64,000 nucleotides of DNA from Lumbricus rubellus (taxonomy: Eukaryota; Annelida; Clitellata; Crassiclitellata; Lumbricidae), in contig OX243827.1 in NCBI GenBank assembly GCA_945859605.1, positions 4,102,345-4,166,344 of the forward strand, written 5' to 3'. The translations under genes and the position numbers were made by a program. The notes beneath the pieces were generated by a model that saw nothing but the letters and a program-made list of their open reading frames with translations, had not been told where the DNA came from and did not search any database. Below are positions 47,344-59,300 of the stretch, piece by piece; position 1 is the stretch's first letter; the number at the start of each line of letters is the position of its first letter.

Positions 47344-50300
47344 AAAGATGATGATAGAAGAAGAAAGGAAAATGAACAAACCATAAACAAAGGCATCGTC
47401 TGGTGGATAGTCGAGAGACAGACCAATCGGTTTGCGATGATGATGAAGATGATGATGATAATCATCCGACAGTTTATTCGACTTAACAACTGTCAACGGT
47501 GATGTCGTTGGGTCTATGAACGCAGCGGCTGAAAAACCAACAACTTAGAATAATCTGTAGGTAATAGTACCCGTAGGTATGTATCAATGCATGCAAGTGT
47601 GTAAATATTATATATGTAATGTATGCATGCAATCACACAAGTATAAAATATTAATGTACCAGTTTGTATGAGGCTAGACGCACTCTTGATAAGTCAGAAT
47701 TCAAGATATGAATTATTTTGTGGCCAAAAGTTGTCCATGTCATGCAAGCGTGTACTAGACACCCTAAAGTCCTAAACTGACTTTTCTGCTTTTGCCATAA
47801 CCTCATTATTTGTGGTTCCTCTGATTTCTCATGAAATATGACATGCTAATGGATTGCTAATTAGACTATAATTTTCACTTTGCATGAAGTGATCCTTTTA
47901 GGATATGTTATTATGTCATGATGAAATATCCCAGAGTATGGGAGGACATTGAAATTTAATGTGTATTTTATACTTTTTCTGCAGTCAGTATCAAATTAAA
48001 AAATCTAATGGTCACAATGGTAAACCAGGTAAGAAGTGCAATGATGTGACAAGCTAGATATGCAGAAAATAATTGACCATAGCAAGCCAGAGAAGCATGA
48101 AAAGTCCACCATTACAAGCCAGGCTCGTATACAAACTTTACCGTAAGAAGCCAGTATAAGCACAAAAATGTTCACAATTATAAGCGAGACAAGCTTTTTA
48201 AAAAACTTGACCGTAAGAAGCCAGTATAAGCATAGGCGTACGAGGCGGGGGTGCAGGGGGGGCAATTGCCCCCCAAATTCGGGCAAGTTTGGTGGTTTTT
48301 TCGGGCAAAACAAACCCAAACGACTAAAAAAAAAAGGTCGTCAAGTTTCGGGCAAGTCTGGTTTTCGGGCAAAAATAGTCGCGGACGACTAAAAAAAAAA
48401 AAAAGGTCGTCAAGTTTTGGGCAAGTCTGGTTTTTCGGGCAAAAATTGTCGCGGACGACTAAAAAAAAATCTTTTTGGCCGGATAAATTTTTTTTTCGGG
48501 CAGAAGTTCAATCTTTGCCCCCCCCACTTCTGAAACCTCCCGTACGCCTATGAGTATGAGCACAAAAATGTTCACAATAATACAAGCCAGGCAAGCTTTT
48601 AAAACGTGACCATAAGAAGCCAGTTAAACACAAAATTGTTCACAATTACAAGCCAAACAAGCTTTAAAACTTGACCAAAGCAAGCCAGATAAGCACAATA
48701 AAGCCCACATAAAGATGGAGGCAGATGTCATCCAAGACCTAGCATGATCATTTGATTTTTAAAATTTTCACATTTGTCTGGATCTGACCTGTCTATAAAT
48801 TTTACATTGACTGAACATCGTGTGAAATCTTGTTCCCGCAACTTAGCACAATTTTTTATGGCATCGTACAAATCTCCATATTGTGCTGGGGTGGGGGGGA
48901 GTCCACCATGCCATAGCAAAGTCTAGAACAGCAGGTGAGATAACAAGGAAGAAGTAGGATCAAGACACAGGCGAGGTAAGCAAGAAAAGAGCAACCATGG
49001 TAACCACGGCAAGGCCAGACGGGTCATGAAGATGTTGCCCATGGCAACCGGGATGCAAGATGAAGAAGGTGCAACGTCGGTTACCATGGCAACGTCCATA
49101 TCTGACGACGGTGATGTTCGTGTGAGTCCTGCACGCAAAGATTTTCATCTGACAGACAGATGCATACGTCACACCGTCACTTCCACAGACGACAGACGAT
49201 GACGTCATCATCCCTACGTCACTCGCATCATCACCAACAGCACCAGCAGCAGCAGGACAACTCAGCGGACAGACGCACACTGGTTCCCCGTTCGACATCT
49301 GACAGACGGCCCCCGTCTGACAGATCTTATCCGTACAAGTGTGACGACGATTGGGATTGGATGAAGAGAGAGCGTCATCTACAGAAGATGGAAAACGACA
49401 CTGGAGAGAGAGAGAGAGTGAACATCACCATCATCATCTCCAACATCATCTGCATCATCATCTGTAGTCATTTTCTCACTGTGTCTCTGCTTCCTCCTCC
49501 ATCTATTATCACCCTTCCTCAGATGTCCAATCTACACTGAAGTTCCGCCACTTCAAGTATTCATACTCCAACTCATATAAATCCTGCACCCCCAAACCCC
49601 CAACCTTAGACGATGGTAATGAAGCACTACAGCTAACATCGTATCAATAAAGATCTTACTTGGGTCAAAATCAAATACGTGACCTCCAAAATAAAAAATC
49701 ATATCAGCTAAAAGCAAGATTTGTTAGATACTCTATGCAAAGAATTAACTCAAAGCAAAACACAAACAGTGCATTTATAGATTAGTTTGGCAAAACAGCA
49801 ATTTAGCAAAACAATTAAAGTGTCAGGTGAATAAAAGTAATGGCAGTGTAAGGATATTAAGATGACAGCATTCTGGTTAAGTGTTATGAACCACAGAAAT
49901 GTTATAAAAAATTCATGAGAAAGAGATTTTTCAAAAGACAAGCATCATTACTACTCACCATTTAGCATAACATCTGAAATGAAATTCATCTTCAAGTTAA
50001 TAATTCTGCATTTAATTAAACAATGACACATTTACATATAATTATACGCTTTGTAAATTTATAGATACGATGTGATACGATACGATACCTAGGTATATAC
50101 AATATACATACCTAAATTCCACCATACACATGTATATACATAATAATGCACACACATAAATGCGTAAATATACATACATAACACAAACACACTCTACACA
50201 ATGATGCACAGACACAAATACAGACACACATACAGACACACATACAGACACACATACAGATCAACTGTTTATAGAAACCTATCTCACAGTACCACAGCTG

Positions 50301-53300
50301 CAGGACCGCCGTATCTCATTCGAATTCTCGATAAAATTAATAGAAGCTGCAACAATAAGAAAAACAATTTGTTGGGTTTACTTAACGTGTAAAGTAACAT
50401 AAGAAGATATTTCAAGTTGTTTCATGTTGACAAGATGCGATAATGAATCTCTCTTCAAATAGCGACTGCAAGTCAACGTGGAATAAATCAATGTTAAATA
50501 ACGAATCCATCGTGTTTCACATAAAAAGTTTTCTATTGCACCGACTGACACAGCAACGAAATATCATCGTACAACTATCATCAAATTGAGACACAGATAT
50601 CCAAGTCATTCAAGAGATCCGAGACAAGGAACATTATCATATATAGCCTATTACATGATACAGGAACATTAGTATTACACGATACACAGTGTCACGTTGC
50701 GGCAGAAATTCGTCATCTCCCTACATTCAGCGATTTGACATAAAAGATCTATAATAAATCATGAATTGCCGCCATTGATAATTATAATGCATGAACTGTT
50801 CAATGGTTTCTTTACTTACCTGAACATCCAGTTGGTCCGAGGAATTTTCCATTCGGACAGATGTTGCAACGTTGACCAGTGATCGATGGACGACACATAC
50901 AACGTCCAGTCATCTGTTCACAGTCGTCACGCATTGAACCGTGAATGTTGCAACCACACGCTACAATTGCACACACACGCACACATTCATCGAACCGTGA
51001 ATGTTGCAACCACACGCTACAATTGCACACACACGCACACATTCATCGAACCGTGAATGTTGCAACCACACGCTACAAATGCACACACACGCACACATTC
51101 ATTGAACCGTGAATGTTGCAACCACACGCTATAAATGCACACACACACTTTCATCAATCAATCAATCAAATTTATATAGTGCTCCTTCAAGGTACCTACT
51201 CAGAGGCGCTCCCGGCCGAGATCATATATAATTATATGAAATCGAAAGATACATCATGAGATGTATTTAGATCAACAGATATATGAACTCGAAAGTTTAA
51301 AGGTATTTGTTCATTTAATACAACGATCTATCAAGAATCGAATCGTCATTTCAACTCTAAGAAGATTGACTTAAATTTGTTCAATTTATGAAGGTTTATA
51401 TTACACGGAGATTTAGTTGAATTAATTTGGAAGATGAAAATCCTATTATTATTATTATGATTATTATTATTACTATTATTATTTTTATCCTATTACGTAT
51501 ATTACATGAAGATATCTTCTTCTTCTTTGGTTCTCTGCCGTCAGGCAGGTTCATATGTCCAATGACGCCACGCATATCTGTTCTGTGCATCCATCTTTAG
51601 CCCTCTGTAACCGTCCTTTGTCATCATCCAATCCAGTAGCATTGTTCTTGGTCTTCCTCTTGTCTTTTTCCCCTCCATTCTTCCTTCGATGATATCTCGT
51701 ACTATGGTGTCACTCCTCATGATGTGGCCAATCCAGTTTCTCTGTCGTCTCCGTATTGTCTCCAGCATTGATCTTTCCTCTCCCACCATCTGCAGTATTT
51801 CTTCGTTCGTCTTGTGCTCCCTCCAGCTGACACGCTTCATTCTCCGCCAAATCCACATTTCGAAAGCCTCCAATCTTCTTATGTCATCCTTTCTCATTGT
51901 CCATGTTTCTTACCCATACAGTACCACACTCCACACCAGCGTCTTGACCATTCTCTTCTTTAGATTCATATTTAGTTTTCCTTTGAGGAGTTCCCCTCTT
52001 TTGTTGAATGCGTCTTTTCCCATGGCTATTCGTCTTTTTATTTCTACATGGCATCTTGTAGAAATAAAATGAAGATATAGTTGAATTAATTTGGAAGATA
52101 AATCCATTTCTTACGCAGGCATCCAGTGTTTCCTTCGGCAATTTTTGGAAGTCCCCAGAAGTTTGGGTTACATCGGTCGCATCTGACCCCACCGACCCCA
52201 GGTCGGCAGGTGCACTGGCGGGTCACAGGGTCACAGGTTGTACTAAGAGATCCGAGAGTGTTGCACTGGCAGACATCTGGTGACAGAAACAATTGAACAA
52301 TTACAAGAGATCTGAGGATGAATACAATTATAACAATTCTCATGAATAATTAATTTTAGTTCAAAATTCATGAATATTCATGAGATCTGAGGGTGAATAC
52401 AATTATAACAATTCTCATGAATAATTAATTATAGTTCAAAATGCATAAAATGCATGAATATTCAGCACGTATCAGAAATAGAATGTTCAGAGTTTTTGAA
52501 CCAACGTTGGTTCAAAACCTTGGTTCAAAACTTTGGTTCAAAACTTCTGAACATTGACAAATAAATGGAAACGAAAATAATCAGCACCGGAAAGAAATTA
52601 GCAAAAGAATAGAGTTAAAGAAGAGTAGCAAGATGAGGGCAAGGAATAAATTATGCAAAGCAGGCAGGCAGAAGGCAAAGAGGCGGGCTAGTAAGATGGA
52701 GGGAGGGTTTAGGAAGAAGAAAGAGAGGGAGGGCGTAATACTTACTTGGGCATCCCGCATTGTTTGGACCAGGTGCTGATGTCAGTCCATCCGGGCAGCA
52801 GCCATACTTACTGACAACACAATTCTGAATTGCTTTGTCTGAAATGAATGCAGCAATACATTCAATCGATCGATCAATCAATACATTCAATCATTCAATC
52901 AATCAATACATTCAATCAATCAATCAATCAATCAATGAATCAATACATTCATTCATTCAATCAATCAATCAATACATTCAATCAATCAATACATTCAATC
53001 AATCAATCAATACATTCATTCAAACAATCAATCAATACATTCAATCAATCAATCAATACATTCATTCAAACAATCAATCAATACATTCAATCAATCAATC
53101 AATACATTCAATCAATCAATCAATACATTCAACCAATCAATCAAAATTCATTTTACAATATCATAGAAACTGCAAACTACAATAAGTCATATTTGACAAA
53201 TTTTTATTACCAACAGCATCCATGGTATTATTATAAAAACATATCTAATCCAATTGCTGTGCCTAAAAATGTATTTTTTATCAGATAAAAATAATATATG

Positions 53301-56300
53301 ATCACTTAGGAACAAGATATTATTAGTATTTTGCATTAAACAGTCGCAATTGTTGATCAATCCGAAAAAGTCACCTTCTTTGCAGCAGCGTGCTATTGTT
53401 CCCAGTTTATGACAATAGCTTCCGGCTGGACACATGTCCTTTCCACGGCTGCAGTCGTACTCCCGACCGTTCACAGGATTTGACAACGCAGGTTCACCAT
53501 CACATAAAGCCTCATCGATGTCTACGATGGAGAAACCAAAAATGCAATTCAACTGCAACTAGATATCTTTCCATATCATGACACACAATTAACGTTGCTA
53601 AACAAATAAAAGATGTAAAACAAATAAAAGGTACTATAAAAAGAAAAGGTGTAATAGATAGTATGTCCTAATTGCTGCAAACATTAATAAATGGAGTATA
53701 AAAATATATTTTTCACCAATCAGCAATCAGAATTTATATAGCGCCTTCAAAAGATCTTTACTGAGAGGTACTCCATTATTGACGTTGAATGGGTTGTATG
53801 GGTCACTGACCATGCAATGCATTGATGCTCTGTGCATCGTCATAACAACGGCTCTATAGAAGTTATAGATCAATAGATATCATATCAAAATGGCTGAGAT
53901 GATGATGGAAGAAGTGGCAGTGACATCTATGATCAATGCACGGTGATCTGACGAACCTTCGCAGTTTTCTGTTGGTCCAACTTTGATTGGCGTCTGTTGT
54001 CGACACGATTCCTCCTTCATTTGACATTCGTTGCCGTACGTGTTGCCATCGGAACCACAGACAGGAGACCTGTTTCACACGCACACAATACATGTCATGT
54101 TACAACAATACAACACTGTTGCTGTAACAACACAATACCATGCAACACAATATTAATAATAAATTTATATGCCTGGCATCTGCAGAGAGACCAGTCATCA
54201 CTCAAAGACATTCACCATTTGCTCTCAAAGTAGTTTGGGACTTCATCCTTTAAAAAGCCATAATAATTTGGCCAAGAAAAGCTTCTTTAAACCCATGTGA
54301 CACGGATCTCAAACTCTTCTCAGTTTCACCGTTACTGTTGAAGACCGTTTCTTGCGCCTCGCCTGGGTTGGGAGTGCCTCTGAGTAGGGATCTTGAAGAG
54401 GTGCTATATAAATTCTGATTGATTGTTTGATTGATTGATTGATTAGATGTCGGGTGAAGTGATGGTTGACCTGAGTGCATCACAGTTGAAGTTGCAGACA
54501 CATCGCATCGTCGCATTAGTGTCTGGTTCACAGGTTCCATCAAATCGACAATTTGTCTCATCGCACGTCACCTCCAGGAAAAAGTCTGAAAATAAACAAA
54601 AAATGAATGAAAATTTAACGATCATTTCATAATTTTTACTTTAACAAATCAAACAGATCCAATATAACAGGCATGACTTTTAACAATACTAGAAAAATGT
54701 ATGGCAATACCAAAACCAACAATTTTTAAAAGGATTGCAAAACCAATGCCAATATTTTTTAATTGTATTCCAATACCAATTTTTTCAAAGTATTGCAATA
54801 AAAACACCAATACTTTTTATTTGTGCTCGTATGTGAAACTTGTTAAACCTCACCACAAACAATTATGGCGGGACACCATATTCTATACCGTATTTGTTTC
54901 ACTTGCTACATATCATAAAAAATGTAACTTTTTTTCTGAATTTTTTTATTGCTGAAGGATAATAATTATTAACCTTGGAGAAACTATGAAACTAAAATTT
55001 AGCAGCTGACAAACTATAGATCAAAATTGTGCTGATGGTAGGTAGTAGTATTGCTTTCGTGCAAGATTCTTTTTGTTTAGGCGCGTTATAAATGACAGTT
55101 TAATAATAATAATTAATAATAATAATAGTGCATACCTCCTGAGCCAGACATTTCTTCGCAACTGCCAGCGTGTAGAACGGTGAGCGTGACACGTTCGTTG
55201 CAGCCTGTTCTAACCATCGAGCATTCGTTAGGATAGGTGACTCCATTGCTCGCACAGACTGAAGATGAGGATGAAGATGAGGATGAAGAGGAGTCGTCAT
55301 TAGATGATGACGTGGGACAATCGTCGTGACAGATGCACTGACCCTGGTGACACGTGGCGCCAAAGTCACAGGTCACGCCTTCACAAGGATCTGTAATAAG
55401 ACCAACAGAATACCCGTACATGAAAACAGGCTGCCATGTATTGCGTGTGGTGATGGTGACCATTGACATTATCCAGTAGCAGTACAGTAAGTCAGGTAAA
55501 ACCAGCTTCATAAACACACAACCAGACAATCTTTTACCATAGACTGGCTCTTTCTCTTTCTCTACACAGATTGATATATTCCGCGAATAGTTGCCATGAT
55601 AGCTTTTGTTATTGTGGATCATCATTGTAACATAACATTGCGTCTTGGACATTATATACAAACAGTTCGAAAGTTACTAATTAACAATGAGAAGTAAACA
55701 ATAATAATTATAGATAAATAAATAAATAATAATAAATAATAAGAAAAATAACAAGAATAATAGTAATTCCAATCTAGTCATAACCTGAAAAGTACTTTAA
55801 TCAAGTAGGCTAATTACCCACATCACATACATGTCATACAGTCTTACATAATCATAAAAATATTAATTTTCTTCTGATTACGTGAAACAGAAAAGAAGCA
55901 AAACATTCGGGACAGGACATTCTACAGAAGACAGGTAACGTAAGAACAGACCTTGAGCTAGATCACAAACAGTCAGCCATAGATGTGCGCATGCATACTA
56001 GCGACCTAATTTTCTTGGCCTCAGCATATGACACTCCTCTTATTCATTGTCTGATCTTCCAACATAATTATGTCCATGGTCATTGTACTCATTTATGGCT
56101 GAGTAACAGTGAGTTTGCTAGATGGAATAAAACTCTAAAAAAAGATCTAAGTTGCGCTCCTATGGGGATTCAAACCTCCGACCTCTGGATTAACAGTCGA
56201 GAAAATAAACCGCTTAAAAGAAATTGCCTATGTAAGTGTCAACAGACAGAAGAGAAAGGATTTCTGGAATAGCATGGTGCATGTGAATGACTTCCTGTTT

Positions 56301-59300
56301 TTAGCAGACGGTGCGAAATCAGAGAAAGAAATTTCTCGTCATTTCATGAAGATATGTATTGTCGACTAATAAACGAAACATTTCTGAATAAAATTCCAAT
56401 TTTCCAGCCACTGACTGACGATGACGCAGCAGTGTCTCTGGTCCCACCAGATATTAGTGGCATCAATCATGTGTTGGGATTTTCTTGTTCAAACTAAGCC
56501 ACAAATGGACGGACGGCAGAGGTGCACTGAGAGCAAATAGTTTATAAATGCAATGTAAGGATTTTCAGTAGTAATCGAAAACAGCTTTATTAAGTCTGCA
56601 GCTGCTGCTGGTCAAATCATCCATCAATCATTACGATGCTATATACGACTGAATGAATGAATGAATAAATGAATCAATGAATGAATGAATGAATGGATCA
56701 GAGACTGAGACAATCATTAAACTATTCACTTATTAGTAATTGGACAAATAATTAATGATTCAAAACATATCCATTGATAATACAATCACCCACACATCCA
56801 TCCATATTACCACCACTCATTCATACTCACTGATACTCAGTCACCCAACCATCCATTCTTCACCCACCCACCAATCCTTCCATTCACGGTACATCGTAAT
56901 CGTCATCATCAAATCTCTAAAGCGCCACTCGAAAGCCAAGTGCAGGGCACCAGCTTATTCACGAGCACTGCTGCGTTGAGTCAAAAGGGTTGAGTCAAAA
57001 GGGTTGTCCGTACATCATAAAACACCAATTATATTCAACTGTATAATTGTACATAGTGCACAATATCTAATTGTATTGTTTAATCACAAATAAGAAATTC
57101 TATTCTATTCATTTGATGCCAAAGTGTAAAGTGTACGAGAGAGAGATCTGCTGCTGCTGCTGCTGCTGTCGTCGCTACTCACCACACGATCCATTCGATA
57201 CGATTGAAATGACTTTCTGTTGTTTGCAAGAAGCAAGTTGCAATTCACATTCGTTGTTGTACGTCTGTCCATCCAATCCACAAATCGTTGCAATAACCTA
57301 TAAACGCATACGACGCACACACGTGCACACACACACTACGACACATGGTGTCACACACACTAACACACAACACACACATGCACACACACAACGTCACATG
57401 GTGTCACACACACTGACACACAACACACACATGCACACACACAACGTCACATGGTGTCACACACACTGACACACAACACACACATGCACACACACAACGT
57501 CACATGGTGTCACACACACTGACACCCAAGACACACATGCACACACACAACGTCACATGGTGTCACACACACTGACACACAACACACACATGCACACACA
57601 CACACACATGCACACACACACACACACATGCACACACACACACACACATGCACACACACACACACACATGCACACACACACACACAACGTCACATGGTGT
57701 CACACACACTGACACACAACACACACATGCACACACACACACACACACATGCACACACACACACATGCACACACACACACACATGCACACACACACACAA
57801 CGTCACATGGTGTCACACACACTGACACACAACACACACATGCACACACACACACACACACATGCACACACACACACATGCACACACACACACACATGCA
57901 CACACACACACAACGTCACATGGTGTCACACACACTGACACACAAGACACACACGCACACACACAACGTCACATGGTGTCACACACACTGACACACAACA
58001 CACACATGCACACACACACACACATGCACACACACACACATGCACATACACACACACACACACATGCACACACACACACACAACGTCACATGGTGTCACA
58101 CACACTGACACACAACACACACATGCACACACACACACACATGCACACACACACACATGCACACACACACACACATGCACACACACACACACAACGTCAC
58201 ATGGTGTCACACACACTGACACACAACACACACACACACACATGCACACACACACACATGCACACACACACACACAACCAGGGTGGAGATGATTTAAATC
58301 GGTTGATTTAAATCATTGATTTAAATCACGATTTAAATCGGTAATAAAAATCACGATTTAAATCGAATAGTGAAAATAAATTTCAGTCAATCCTTTTGTG
58401 CCACACAACTCGCATGCACTGCTGCAGCTGCCAGTTAGTGCATTCAGCATGCCCAGCATGCCGACTCGCTGCACAGTGTAGTGCTAAAGCCTAGAACACG
58501 TGTCACCTGCTGATGGAAAGCTGGTGTTTCTTTTCAAACTTATGAACAAGAAGCCGTTAGCAGGAGAAGATGAACACTTGTATTGTGACTAAAATATTTT
58601 ACATCTGAATGACAACAACAGTTACTGGTGACTAGCACTAGCAGTGACCTCATAATATCAGTACCGTAGTGCTATAGTTCGCAAGGTGTGACTGACTCAC
58701 TGACTCAGTAACTTAACCACTTACATAGCGATCTGATTTCACAGTTTAACAGAACATTGACTTCTTCATTGGATTTAACTGATTGCTCATCGATCGCACG
58801 CACTATTAGTATTAAGTATTTTTATATATACCACTTCAAAGGAATCTGTATTGTATAACTGCAAAACTAAAGAAGGTAACAATTGTTAACGAATACCAAA
58901 TATCAGTTACAATAATGCATAGTGGCTTGATACCCACGTGGAGGCAGTAAATCCAAACCTAGAACTAGTAGAAAGAAATCGGATTAAAATGTTTAAAATC
59001 GGATTTTTTATTATTAGTTAAAAAATCATGATTTTTATCCACCCTGTATTGTATAGCTCTGTAGAATTAAAGGTAGTAACTGTTACCTAATGAAGCATGT
59101 GACTTGATACCCCAAAAAAGGCACTACATACAAAATACGAACTATAAGAAAGAAATCCGATATAAATCAAAAAAATCTGATTTAAATCAAAAAAATCCGA
59201 TTTAAATCAAAAAAATCCGATTTTTTGATTTTTATTAAAAAAATCACGATTTTTATCCACCCTGCACACAACGTCACATGGTGTCACACACACTGACACA

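Noticed and set aside
57563..58311. Long His/Thr and Cys/Val open frames
   Set aside because: They are translations of the (CA)-rich minisatellite in all frames.
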